64,000 nt of DNA from the NCBI GenBank assembly GCA_047967505.1, contig CM106540.1. One strand, 5' to 3'. Positions 48,301 to 58,951 of the stretch are shown piece by piece. Every line of letters begins with the position of its first letter. Position 1 is the first letter of the stretch. The DNA comes from Dipteris shenzhenensis. Lineage: Eukaryota > Polypodiophyta > Polypodiopsida > Gleicheniales. A program made the position numbers and the translations under genes. The notes beneath the pieces were generated by a model. That model ran no database searches, had not been told where the DNA came from, and was given only the letters and a program-made list of their open reading frames with translations.

Positions 48301-49692
48301 AGGCAAGATTAGTTGTCAAGGGGTATGCACAGACATATGGCATTGATTATGAAGAAACTTTCAGCCCAGTTGCAAGGATGGCAACCGTAAGAGCAGCCAT
48401 TGCTATGGCTGCATCAAAGGGATGGTCTTTACATCAGATGGATGTAAAGAATGCCTTCTTGCATGGTGATTTGCAGGAAGAGGTCTTTATGGAGTAGCCA
48501 GCAGGTTATGTTCATGCTATTCATCCTGAGTTTGCTTGCAGGTTGAAGAAAGCCTTGTATGGCTTGAAGCAAGCACCTAGAGCATGGTCTGACAAGATAG
48601 GACAGTATCTTGTCACTATTGGCTTTCAGATTTCCAAGGCAGATTTCTCACTTTATGTGAGAAAAACAGAGAAAGGGATTATGCTGCTGGTCATTTATGT
48701 TGATGATTTAATCATCACAGGTGATAGTGATGAAGATATCCTTCATGTGAAAATGCTATTGAGACAGAAGTTTGAGATGAAGGATTTGGGAGAGCTGCGT
48801 TATTTCTTGGGCATTGAGGTGATTAGATCACCAAGTGGGATACAGCTCTTGCAGAGGCAGTATGGATTGGACATGCTGTCCAAATATGGGATGACAGGCT
48901 GTAAGCCTATTTCAGTTCCTTTGGAGCAGAATGTGAAGCTGAGTGCAGATGCAGGTGAGCTTCTGGAAGACCCTACTATGTACAGACGCATAGTAGGAAG
49001 TTTGATTTACATGACTATTACCAGGCTAGATTTGAGCTATGCTGTTGGGTTGGTAAGTCAGTTTATGCAGGCTCCAAGGAAACCGCATTTGGATGCGGCT
49101 AGACGCATACTCAGGTATGTGAAGTCCACATTGCAGTATGGACTATTTTATGAGGCTGGGGTTTAGATACAGTTGCATGGATACACTGATGCTGATTGGG
49201 CTGGTAGTATTTCTGATAGGCGATCTACCAGTGGATATGTGTTCTCTTTTGGGAGTGCTGCAGTCACTTGGAGCAGCAAGAAACAGCCTACAGTTGCCTT
49301 GTCGAGCACAGAGGCTGAGTACAGAGGTGCAGCAATGGCTGCATGTGAGGTAGCTTGGTTGCATAAGCTACTCTATGATATGCATTACAGATGGGCCGGT
49401 TGTCATTTATTGTGACAACATGAGTAGTATACATTTGGCAAAGAACCCAGTCTTTCATGCCAGAACAAAGCACATTAAGGTGCATTATCACTATGTGCGG
49501 GAGAAGGTTTTACTAGGTCTTATTGATCTAGTTTATGGCAGCACAAAGGATCAGGTAGCTAACATATTCACGAAAGCATTGGGCACAGAGAAGCTGCGCA
49601 AGTTCAAAGACCTGCTTGGTGTGCAGGAATTGGGATTGAGCTCGAGGGGGAGTGTTGAGATATCGAGCTCCACTCGCGATATGCCAGGGTGA
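45330..49692 (+). pseudogene. Copia element 1 gag-pol polyprotein, broken
   Basis: Frame starts at the ATG at 45330 (MASDSLSQIVTEKLDKNN). Order: gag core to about 45930; an Arg-Gly-rich stretch (45975-46130); a CCHC knuckle CYYCGKMGHMAKDC (46158-46199); protease WYVDSGASNHM (46350); GAG-pre-integrase IWHKRIGHVN; integrase with HSDVW near 46960, SDGGGEY near 47150 and the third acidic residue in AERKN near 47258; RT from 48139 with LYGLKQAPRAW and YVDDLIITG (YVDD at 48696-48707); RNase H with [10 protein letters not shown] near 49172 and ANIFTKAL near 49560. In-frame stops: 45495 (TAG), 47292 (TGA), 47547 (TAG), 47916 (TAG), 48495 (TAG), 49164 (TAG); one single-base frameshift near 49390. All catalytic motifs are present, so it decayed recently. 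Not expected to make a full polyprotein. Confidence 0.93.
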
Positions 49693-50006
49693 CTGTTGTG
49701 CATTTATGTCACCGACTTGTTAGCTAAAGATGCGGTTGGTACACCGCCCACGAATAATAGCTAGATGACAGCTATCCTTATCTACTCTAGTTTGTGGCTC
49801 AGTTAGTATGCCACCCTAGTTAGTTGAGTTTGGTTTGAGACCCACATATAGGGTTCTTCTATTTTCTTTGTACTAGAGTTTTTTTGGCTTTCACAACTAA
49901 GAAGAGGAAAACTGTTTTCAGCCTCCACCTTTGTGTGTATTCCCCCAATTGTTCATGTGAGAAAGCCGCATGTGAGACTCCTTCCCTCTCTCCCACTATC
50001 TTCACA
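49653..50006 (+). repeat. Copia element 1, 3' LTR
   Basis: Same 354-bp length as the 5' copy, with about 98 percent identity by direct comparison. Followed by the target duplication TTGAA. Confidence 0.95.
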
Positions 50007-50011
50007 TTGAA

Positions 50012-50930
50012 TAATGTGCACTCCTCTTAGACATAGTTCAAAATAAATTAATTCACCCTAAACCCAAATAAGTTAATTAGTCTCCATGGTCCAAACCAAA
50101 TAGGAATAGCATAAAGTTGAGTGACTATGTCCCCCCATTCTATATAGATAGCTAATCCCTTCATTTCTAGTTATTCAAAGTGCTAGCCATATTTAACTTT
50201 GACTATAGCACATTTGAGCCATGATATTAAGAAAAGACACATCTTTCTAGAATCCTCTCAATGAGGTTAAAATTTTGGTTGGCCTCAGTCCCATTCCACG
50301 CTGTACCCACACCCAAAGTCAATATGAAGATGTGCTAGATATACATCTATAAGTAATGCTTGCAGGGGCTTGGAGGGTCCCAGAGAGGCCTAACTAGCCC
50401 AACCTAGGTGGGTTAAGCCCACATTTGAGCCCACCTCTCCCCCATCAATGAGGGGAGGGGGCCACTTTTTGAAATTTGGATTTCAAATTTCGAATCTCCC
50501 TCCCTCCCTCTCTCTCTCTCTCCCTATCTCCCTCCCTCTCTCTCCCTCCCTACCTCCCTCCCTCCCTCCCTCCTCCTCCTCCCTCTCCCTCTCCCTCCCT
50601 CCCCCTCCCTCCTCCTCTCCCCTCCTCCGTCTTGCTCCTCCTCCTCCCTCCTCCCTCTCCCCTCCTCCTCCTCCTTCTGGCTCCTCCTCCCTCCTTCCTC
50701 TCCCCTCCTTCTCCAGCCGCCCAGGATCCCTCTCCTCTGCTCCTCCCTCCTGCAAAATCTCTCCCCTCCTCCTCCCTCCTGTAGCATCTCTCCCCTCCTC
50801 CTCCCTTCTACAACAACTCCTTCCCTCCCTTCTACACCTGTCGCCCTACTCTTCTCCTCCTCTTCCTCTTGCCCTCATCTGCTTCTCCTCCTCCATCTTC
50901 CTTGCTACTCTCTCCCTCTCACTGCTCCAT
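50012..50930 (+). other. Spacer ending in a long CT-rich tract
   Basis: 50012-50440 shows no gene. 50500-50930 is almost pure pyrimidine (CTCC, CCCT). An 807-bp open frame from 50448 runs through it, but only its last part, from 50934, looks like protein. The tract could act as the polypyrimidine region of an intron ending at TTTAG (50930-50934), directly before the histone-like coding stretch. Confidence 0.5.
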
Positions 50931-50933
50931 TTA

Positions 50934-51223
50934 GGCGTGAAGGCACTTCAGGAGATCCGCAAGTTCCAAACCACTATGGACAATCTCATTCCCCGTGCAC
51001 CCTTCCAGCGTGTTGCACGTGAAATAGCACATCATTACAAAAGTGATGTGTGTTTCACTTCAGGCACTATGGGAGCAATTCAGGAGGCAACAGAGCAAAT
51101 GACAGTAGGTCTTTTTGAAGACGTGAACTTATATGCTATTTATGCCAAAAGAGTAATAGTGATGGACAAGGACCTTGCACTCTCGCCAAGCGCATCCGCT
51201 CCGATCCCTCCCTTAGGCCCTAG
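50934..51223 (+). pseudogene. Divergent histone H3-like fold domain
   Basis: Starting at GVKALQEIRKFQ the frame matches the histone H3 fold without gaps: LIPRAPFQRVAREIA, then DVCFTSGTMGAIQEATE, VGLFEDVNLYAIYAKRV and MDKDLAL. Loop 1 has canonical H3 length, unlike typical CENH3. I judge it a little over half identical to ordinary H3 over this stretch. The N-terminal tail is absent: upstream is CT-rich DNA with a possible splice acceptor (CATTTAG) just before GCGTGAAG. A single extra base near 51183 shifts the frame; in the shifted frame the expected LAKRIRS end follows and a stop at 51221-51223. A poly(A)-type AATAAA lies at 51290-51295. It is either a decayed H3 copy or the last exon of an unusual H3 variant. 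Confidence 0.75.
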
Positions 51224-51404
51224 ATGTTGTTTAGGTTCATTTGGTGTAACCTGAATCATTTTGTAAATCTCTGCCCTTTGAGGCCAATGAATAAAAGATA
51301 TCTTTATGTCTATTACTGTTCCCATGTTATTATACATGTTACGTGATGCTTTCCATCAGTTTATGCAAGTTCAATGTGAATTTGAGTGGTCAAATGATGT
51401 TTTT

Positions 51405-51521
51405 TCATCGTGCGACAGAAGGCAAATGTGTTCGGCATCACGGAGGGAGCCCAAAAATGGTAAAACCCGCTATGGGCTCCTTGTGCGATGCCGAACACAT
51501 TTGCCTTCTGCCGTGCGATGA
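51405..51521 (+). ncRNA. Long inverted repeat, hairpin precursor candidate
   Basis: Two 49-bp arms (51405-51453 and 51473-51521) are separated by a 19-nt loop. Their central 24 bp pair perfectly (51416-51439 with 51487-51510). By hand, seven positions in the 49-bp duplex are not Watson-Crick; if the plus strand is transcribed, four of these become G:U wobbles. That bias fits an RNA stem-loop such as a MIRNA precursor more than a plain DNA inverted repeat. It lies 181 bp downstream of the H3-like frame end. A small MITE is the alternative. Confidence 0.55.
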
Positions 51522-51744
51522 GATTCTTACTAGATTGCTAAGAAATGACCATTATAGCGCAAATATTTATCTGATTGCATGCTTTTGAATAGAATAGTAA
51601 ATGAAAATATCAATGCCAACAACAATTAAAGTTACAAAATACAATGACACTATAAAATAAATTTTGTAAAAGAACACAAAATGGGGCACTGTATAAAAAG
51701 TATAGTTGTATTCATATAAAATAAATTTTCTATACAATAAGGCT

Positions 51745-52825
51745 TCAGAGCCTTTCTCTCTTCTCTAAAACACTGAGAACATCGGGCTTTGAATTCCCAA
51801 ATACACTCCTAGCTCTAAACCTAGTCGATAGAGAGTCAACGCTGTTGTCGTTGCTGGCCAGGAATATGGCTGCTGCTGTCAATGCCATACCTTGAAAATT
51901 GGTTCCAAAGGCATTGAGGGCAGCTGTGCGGTTCACTAAAATGACCTTGTCAGCATTGCGATTGATGTCAGCATGACCAATCACTCTTGACAAGGCCTTG
52001 CACTTCAGGAGGTCATCAGTGCCATGTGGATAAAACTTTTTGTGGATAACCACAAAGCGCCCTTTTGCTTGGCCAAGGTAATGTGCTAGTGAGTGATCTC
52101 GGCCGAAGCTACTGCGAACAAGGCGTTGTCGAGATGAGAATAGGTCGACCTCAAATGCCTCTTGCAACAGTGTAACATTACATTAGAATTCCATTAAAGC
52201 AAAAGTATATCAAGAGAGAAGAAATTCAAAGCTCATAGTTTCTTACCACTATGGAGTCATCATGCTCAATCCCTTCCTCTTTGTCAATGAGGATGGATCC
52301 AGAGGCCTCCTGCTGTTTGGAGTGAGATGTGGAGGCTTCTTCTGGAACATCAGGTAGATCAGAGTAGATTGATGTCTCTGCATCTTTGATTTGGGCCAGT
52401 GTTAAAGTAAGAACCTCTTCTATTGAATCATCTGCTCCCAAAAACCCAGGTTCTTGCATAGTCGTGTCCACCTCGTATCCACACAGGATACCAAGAGCTT
52501 CATCCTCCCGGAGACCAAACATAACCTCTATGTCATGGAGAAAGAGGTATTGTTCTCCATTGACAAGAAGGGGAGCAAGAAACCATATCATTGTTGCGGG
52601 GTCAACAGAGGTGGTGCATGAGGTGGATGGAATTTGAGAAGTAGAATGGGGTTTAGGAGGTCGCTGGAGCACTTCTAGGGCCAATGCAGCTTCCCGCTCC
52701 TCAGCTTCTTCATCTATGGGCTCTTCATTGTAGATGTTGGGCTCATCTACAGAAATAAGAGGATCGAAAAGGGCAGGGGTAGGGTCAGGGCTTGAGGTCA
52801 AGGCCTCCTCTTCCATTTGTCCCTC
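51745..52825 (-). CDS. Unrecognised two-exon gene (X2)
   Basis: On the minus strand an ATG at 52816 opens a 190-codon exon ending at a GTAAGA donor (coding 52247-52816). An in-phase exon (51745-52158) follows after an AG acceptor and adds 137 codons: 327 aa in all. A good acceptor (TTCTCTAG) lies at 52826, nine bases before the ATG, so an upstream 5' untranslated exon is likely. The first half is acidic (many Asp/Glu, for example EEPIDEEAEEREAALALEVL), with a central segment LLVNGEQYLFLHDIEVMFGL. The second half is basic and compact (RQRLVRSSFGRDHSLAHYLGQ...GRFVVIHKKFYP). No family recognised. There are no internal stops, unlike the surrounding elements. The second acceptor choice is set by phase and is less certain. 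Confidence 0.5.
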
Positions 52826-52928
52826 CTAGAGAAGGAAAATAAAGGTCATTTCCTAGGATAGGAACCTATTTCCTGTGTTTCTGATGACTCACATGCTAGG
52901 AGGTCATTAGTGTCCACCTCCCTAAACC

Positions 52929-53228
52929 CTAGGGATGTGAGCTGGGTCGAAAGCAATCTAAACGCTTCATGATCCTGGGTTCTTGATTGAACAAGTATTG
53001 CAAATAATCAATTGGGACCCATCTTTTTGTAGACTCATCAAGTTGATATGCAAAACTCGCGATGTAGTCTTGCATGTACTTGATGAGGTCTTCAAAATCG
53101 TCTTGGGCTCCCAAGTAGGTGCCTAGGACATCTATGCTCTTATCAAAGACTGGAAATAACTCCTCCTCTCTATCAATTAATGGAGTATGGGAGATGAAAT
53201 CGTGAAAGGCAGACCTAGCAGAATCCAT
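52929..53228 (-). CDS. Unrecognised small ORF (X3), 99 aa
   Basis: Opens with ATG at 53228 and ends at a stop at 52929-52931. The acidic/aromatic sequence (MDSARSAFHDFISHTPLIDREEEL...) does not resemble a known domain to me. It lies about 100 bp upstream of the acceptor of X2 on the same strand. It could be a separate small gene or the first exon of X2, but no good donor lies before its stop. Confidence 0.4.
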   Translation of the reverse strand: MDSARSAFHDFISHTPLIDREEELFPVFDKSIDVLGTYLGAQDDFEDLIKYMQDYIASFAYQLDESTKRWVPIDYLQYLFNQEPRIMKRLDCFRPSSHP

Positions 53229-53461
53229 GGTAGTTTTATAGCTGGGAGAACTATGGCTATGATAGTGAAACTTTGAAACTAAAGTAACTTCATAACCTAT
53301 ATATACCCAAATGTTCTAAATATAAAAAATAAAAAGAATTATGAAAAATTGGGGAAAAACTTAACATTGACATGAAACAAAACCATTCAAAACGTCAAAA
53401 TTAATTGCACCACTATTAATTGGAAAATGTTAAAATCCACAATTGTTCCACCCCACATTTT

Positions 53462-54700
53462 CTAGACAATCTTCAATATTGTAGGAGGGATAAAAGTGGC
53501 ACTATGCACAAGCTTCTCTGCACACTTTCCTACCTTTTTACCATTTAAGGTAAAGTGAAAGGACTCAGACATGCCATCCTCCATGACCAATAGGTGTTCC
53601 CGCACGTCCCTGAGAGTCCATTGTGATGTGAGAGTCACATTCTTGACATCTCCTAAATGAGAACCTATACATAAACTTACCCCTATATTATCATCATCGT
53701 TAGAGTCAAGGGGGAGCCAATTGCCACCTGTTTTCTTCCAGCACCTATATTGGAAAGCAAAATATAACATTTGGCAGGAGATGTGGTACTTGACAACCAC
53801 ATTGTCCTTACATACATGGCATTGAAACAGATCACCCTTTTGTTCACCTGACCTGCTTCCCCAATTCACCCCAAGCAATTCCTCAAGGGCATTCTCATGT
53901 AGGCACTTGCATGACCACATGGTTTTTGTTTTGTGCATCTGGATATTATGAAAACAAGAAGCAAAAATGTGTAGAGGCATAAACCAAGACAACCTTACCC
54001 ATTTAGAGCCAAATGTAAACTTCTTGGCCATGCCCACATCCTTTGCAATCTTTTCCTTGTATGATTGCATTGTTCTTGTGTCCACTATGCTGCAATCCAT
54101 GTCTTCAGGTTGTGGTGTTGCAATGCATTGAAGATGGCCATAGCCTGATGCCATCCTTGGAGTAATGTACTTGGCATTATACCGATAGATATTTCTCTGT
54201 TTCAAAGTAGAGGACCTCTCTCTAGCATGCGATTGCCTTCCTAAATCCTCATGAATGGCAGTAAACTTACCTAAGAAGCACTCGACTGGTTCCCACTCCT
54301 CAAAGTCTAAAGGAAATACATCTGCTATGCACAAGTGCTATTTCAAAATACAATTTCAAAGTGACTCATTACACTAGTTCTATTTCAAAATACAATTTCA
54401 AGCTGACTCATTATACTTCAAAATATTACACAAAATGTAGACTTACAATGTGATGGTATTGTCGATTGATTGCTTGACAGAGGAAGGCGCATGTCCTTCC
54501 CCATGTAGATGTGTTGCACCTTTGCAAGCAATCCTTTCTTCCCAAGCTTGAAGTTCATGATGTGGCCCTTCCATTCATGCAAAAGATCAGCTCTTTTGCT
54601 CTTGGGAAGCTTATGTGGACCCTTGGCAGATCCTCTCATGACTATCCAATCATTCAAGCTGTAGGTGCAAGGCACCCATTCACCTAGTGCATTTTTGCTC
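53462..54700 (-). CDS. Unrecognised gene X1, cysteine-rich with compact C-terminal domain
   Basis: Minus-strand exons: 54447-54700 (open, preceded by a CACAG acceptor, so the true start is further upstream) and 53462-54321, joined in phase by a GTAAGT donor and a TAGCAG acceptor. A further 60-bp stretch at 53939-53998 has a perfect intron look (GTAAGG...TATCCAG) yet is in frame and stop-free. The middle has paired cysteines (WSCKC, FQCHVC, YHISC) that could bind zinc. The end (NVTLTSQWTLRDVREHLL...FTLNGKKVGKC...) looks like a small alpha/beta domain before the stop at 53462. Exon 1 is basic (HKLPKSKRADLLHEWKGH). I cannot name the family; a domesticated or element-borne protein is possible. 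No frame damage was seen. Confidence 0.5.
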
Positions 54701-54859
54701 CTGTGGACATAGAGTACATGTATGGTTTCCTCACCATGCTTGTATAGAGGTCACAACAGCAATAGTGGACTAGAAAGTGCAGCTTGGAGGGAGAGAACAG
54801 CTCTGATAGAGGGAGAGAGAGGGAGAAGGTATAGAGGGTGCAACTGAAGGTTGAGAGAA

Positions 54860-55110
54860 GCTCCAAGAGGTGCTATAGCTAGGAATGGAGGGAGAAAGAG
54901 TAGAGGGGGATGAGCAGCTATCCAGGAGGTGTTGTAGCTAGGAATGGAGGGAGAAAGAGCAGAGGGGGATGAGCAGCCACTATAGGAGGTACTGTAGCTA
55001 GGAATGGAGGAAGAAAGAGTAGAGGGGGATGAGCAGTTGCTGCTGTAGGAGTGCTATAGCTAGGAATAGTAGAGAGAGAATGAGCAGCTACTACAGGAGG
55101 TGCTGGAGAG
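54860..55110 (+). repeat. Minisatellite, ~60-bp period, about 4.5 copies
   Basis: Units contain TATAGCTAGGAATGGAGGGA, then AGAGGGGGATGAGCAGC and AGGAGGTG. Starts fall near 54868, 54928, 54988, 55050 and 55098. It lies just upstream of gene X1 as read on the minus strand. Confidence 0.85.
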
Positions 55111-57845
55111 GGAGAAACATAGTGGACCTAGAGCAGGAGGGGGCAAAGAAGATGCCAAATGAGTTCCCACGTTTGAAAAATGGAGGGAGAATGGAGCTGG
55201 ACCAGAGAAGAGGAGGGGGCAGGCCTGTAACAAGCTGAGAGGGGGGAAAAATTCACCCAGAAGGGCCCACCACCTCTTGAATGGCTTGTAGGTTTGTTTG
55301 GGGGAGGTGCATATGGGAGAAGGGTTAAGCATGGGTTGAGGGGGGGGGATGGTTTGAGTGGTCCCCGATGTAAGAGGAGTAGCCAATAGGGGCTGTTTGT
55401 AGGTCTGCCCACCCTCCGCCTCAACATGGCATTGCCCCACAAAAAGGAGCACTCCCATTGGTACACCTTAAATACCTCACTAATCCCTTGAAATTAGGAA
55501 ACACTAATTGGGGGCCCTTTGGAGACCCCAATTCTCCCCAATGTCTTGTCATGCTTCCATTCAATGCATTGCATTGTCCAATATGACCATTGACAAATTT
55601 GTGAGTGCAAGCACGTAAGACATGATCCTACACACGCCTATGCTTCTCACATTCAATGGAAGTGGGCCCTATAAATGTGGTAGAATCCAAGTTAAAGCCT
55701 TCCCTCTTTCCCCAAAGTGCAAGTAAACAGATGAGGTAGTGTTCACTTAATGTCATTTGTGGGTGATACATATTTTTAAGGGACTACATAAGGTGGAATA
55801 GAAGAGACTTGTATTTAGACACAAAGATCTCATTTTATTCACTCTAATCCACTAACTTTTTATTAAAGTGGACCCAAAATTTATGAGAAACTCACTTTTA
55901 TTGCATGTACCCATGCAGGTCCATATGTACAAGACATAGGACTCAAAAAGGGAGGTTGCTTCCCTAATGTATTAGAGAGAGGCATGGAAGGCAAAATATT
56001 AGGCCAAAAGAAGTGTAACAGAGACTCATTCAAAGAAGGAGAAGTATGGGAAACAATGCATATGCGACACCTTATACAAGTGTGTGCAAGCATTGGTGCA
56101 TTAAATGCGCGTAGAAAGAGCATAAAGTCATGACTATTATGGACAAATCTAGGCACGTAACCCCAAAGTACATGGCCCAGCATATGTGATGATGATATTG
56201 GGAGTCCCATGAATTTCATGTCAATAACTATGAGTAGCCCCTTCATATACCCTAGCTCCAAAATTCCAATCTACACATCCCATAAATCCCTTTTCCATTC
56301 AATACATCATAGTTCTTGAAGCACTCTCATTTCCTTTGTAAGATCTATCTTCACCAGCACACTCCAGATGTTATGCACTATCAAATAAAGAATTCATGTA
56401 TCTTTGAGAAATTTTATGTTTTCCAATGAAAATTGAAGTCCACTAATTTTTGGGTTATTTTTTGTGTTTTTGTTGACTTCAACTTTAATAGCCAACTTCA
56501 ATTCTACTCTATATCAAGTCTTTATATTGCTACAAAGTCATAACCTAGCATCATTTTGACATAATGGCATTTGTGAAATGGTGCCGATGAGTAGCCTATA
56601 GGTTAAAAAGGGCATAAATTGCCAAACTTGCAAGGTTTAATGATTTTTGTGCATCCAAGATAAATCTAGACTTGGCATAGAGATTTGTACCATTTTAGAT
56701 CAAATGTAACAAAAAGAAAAATTTTCCTATATTTATTTTGAACATCGATGCCTTAAAACTCATAAAAATGTTTTTTAATAACCAACCAAATTGCATAAGA
56801 GTGTTAGTCTCCACCAAAGTGTCCTATTGTTCACTTATTGCCAAAATCCTTGAACTCGTAATCTTCCAATGGTTTGCTATGGTAGAATAGAAGAACAAGC
56901 AGATAAGAGTACCAAAAGAGAGTGAAGGGCTTTAAAAAAAAAACTTTTTACTACATCAAGAAGGGGAAACCCAAGGGCAATCACTACTTGCAAGATTATA
57001 CCCAAATCAAAAGTAGAGATGCAATGATAGTTTGAACTTACAATACAATGTTAATAAAACAACAATGAAATTTTATGTCTTCACTTATATCAATGTTTAT
57101 AAGCAAAAATCAAATCCTATGAGAACTCTTTTATTGTAAAAAATCTCAGAAATTTTGGAAGACTTCAGTTTTGATATTTTTCTTCGCTCAAGTCCTAGGG
57201 ACTTGATTATAGATTTGTGCATAATTGGTTGCATTTTGTGAAATAATATTGCATGAGGGTAAACCAACCTACCTAGGTGCATGAATTACTAAAAATTGTA
57301 ACCTATGTTCATGTATGATGAGTATGAGAGTTGGAAATGGGCAACCCAATCCATAGGATTGGAGTGTACCTAAATTTTTTATAGATTTCAAAACATTTTC
57401 ATGATCGAGTAACCTAGCTTATATGCTTGAGTGATCTCTTGACCAAATAATCTCTTCAACTAGTCTCCAAATCTATCCACTAGCCTACTATGCACATGTG
57501 CTTCCATGTGATGCATAGTGCATAAATGATCTCATGCAATTGTATAAAATTCTTGATTTCTATATTCAGTCTCAATTCTCTTATGTTGAAGTGCCCAACC
57601 TTATGCTGAGTCACAAGCACTCAAGTACAGAAGCTGAGCATCTATGCTTGACCAAGCAAAAATCACAAATGTCATAAAGGTGGTTACTAGAGGCCAAGTG
57701 ATCCTATTTCTTCAAGGTGAATATACCAACCACATCAATAAAAAAAATCTTATTGCTTGGGTTCACTCGAGTATCCTCAAAGCACCTAGCACTTGAGTAT
57801 AAAACCTCCAAAGTAGGTTAAGTTGATAAGCTCTATGGCATCTGA
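55111..57845. other. AT-rich intergenic DNA, no gene seen
   Basis: Short open frames on both strands (for example 55060-55466 and 55881-56261 minus) are proline/serine-rich or unmatched. No LTR, tRNA or clear repeat was recognised in this 2.7 kb. Confidence 0.5.
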
Positions 57846-57846
57846 C

Positions 57847-58025
57847 CTAGTTATCCCTAAGACTATGCCAAGTAGAATACCAAGACATGCCAAGTGCACA
57901 AATATGCCAAGACTATGCCAAGTGGAATACCAAGACTATGCCAAATGGAATAGCAAGACTATGACATGTAGAATACCAAGACTATGCCAAGTGCACAAAT
58001 ACCATGGTGAATACCAAGGCAACCC
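57847..58025 (+). repeat. Minisatellite, ~23-bp period
   Basis: Irregular tandem copies of a unit like AAGACTATGCCAAGTGGAAT plus ACC, with variants that contain GTGCACAAATA. About seven or eight copies. Its reading frames are repeats of the unit and not protein. Confidence 0.85.
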
Positions 58026-58069
58026 TAGTGTGTGAGGTATGGGAGCCTAGTATCCAACAATGCTACCCT

Positions 58070-58072
<3 letters not shown>

Positions 58073-58107
<35 letters not shown>
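58073..58107. repeat. (CT)n microsatellite and CT-rich tract
   Basis: A run of about 35 bp of CT, followed to about 58310 by a pyrimidine-rich tract. Confidence 0.95.
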
Positions 58108-58109
<2 letters not shown>

Positions 58110-58669
58110 TCCCCCTACTCCACCTCCTTCTCTTCATTTGCACCCCCCTCCTTCACATCCCTCCCCCGCCTCTCTTTGTCCACTTAGTTCCCTCCTGTCT
58201 CTATTGGCATCCTCCCTCTCCATTTCATTCCCTGCCCTTTTCCATTCTTCCCCTCCTACTCTTCATATTTCCCCTCATCCCTCAAAGCTCCTTCCTCTCT
58301 CCCTCCCGACCCACCTCCTGCGAAAGAAGCTTCGATGGCATGCTGGAAACAGTAGAAGATGGAGGCTGGATGCTAAGGAATCAGGGTTGCTGAAGCCAGT
58401 GATAAAATGGGCTTCACGGGCTTGCTCTTATATAGCCACCAGTCGTAGTCGGTTAGGCTCAATTGGGTGACCGACCCAGTCCGCCCAAAACGGTCGACTG
58501 GGGTCGAGGCCACCGACCATATGATAGAACCGGTGCGCAAAAAACAGAGCAACTAACCTATGGTCTCCATTCAGCCCAGAGCCATCTGGGATCATCTGAG
58601 ACTCCAAACGGGCTCCGCAACCCAAGAGTGGGCTGCCCTAGGAAATGCTCCATCTACCCTCAACGCAGT
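58108..58669 (+). other. Pyrimidine-rich spacer with a TATA-like word
   Basis: The CT-rich tract ends near 58310. A TATATAG word lies near 58430 in GC-richer sequence (58440-58660). No coding sequence recognised; it borders the 3' LTR of copia element 2. Confidence 0.4.
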
Positions 58670-58897
58670 CAGTCAAGGGATGCCTTCCCGCACTTGCATG
58701 TAGCCTAGTTGGCGATGTGCCAACTCTATCTGAAGCCGTCCAGCCATCAGGCCACACATGGCCCCCATCTGGTGTCCAAACCAGGACCTACCGGATAACC
58801 AAGCTACTCAAATGCCTTCTCCTCATATGGGGGGCCTACAAGTAGAGTTAGTTGGTTCCCGTGTAGTTATATGAGAGTGGAGCATTGATATCTAACA
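58670..58897 (-). repeat. Copia element 2, 3' LTR
   Basis: 228 bp; the minus-strand start TGTTAGATATC follows directly after the polypurine tract. Confidence 0.88.
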
Positions 58898-58951
58898 CCC
58901 CCCCTCAATGTTCACCTACAAGTGAACTTACTTTTTCGGCCTAATGCCAAG

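Larger units (their letters stand above)
44432..50006 (+). mobile_element. Nearly intact Ty1/copia element 1 with target-site duplication
   Basis: 5' LTR 44432-44785 and 3' LTR 49653-50006 are both 354 bp, start TGTTGAGATATCGAG and end CTTCACA. TTGAA flanks both sides (44427-44431 and 50007-50011), so boundaries are exact. TGGTATCAGAGCC follows the 5' LTR (primer-binding site for initiator Met tRNA) and CTCGAGGGGGAG precedes the 3' LTR (polypurine tract). By eye the two LTRs differ at seven positions, all transitions. Structurally complete, but the gag-pol frame has six stops and one frameshift. Confidence 0.95.

Noticed and set aside
50448-50933. N-terminal part of an 807-bp open frame leading into the H3-like domain
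   Set aside because: Ser/Pro/Leu composition from pyrimidine-rich DNA; only the part from 50934 resembles a protein, and no histone tail is present.
57823-58393. Small open frames
   Set aside because: The first encodes the 23-bp minisatellite unit and the others the CT-rich tract.
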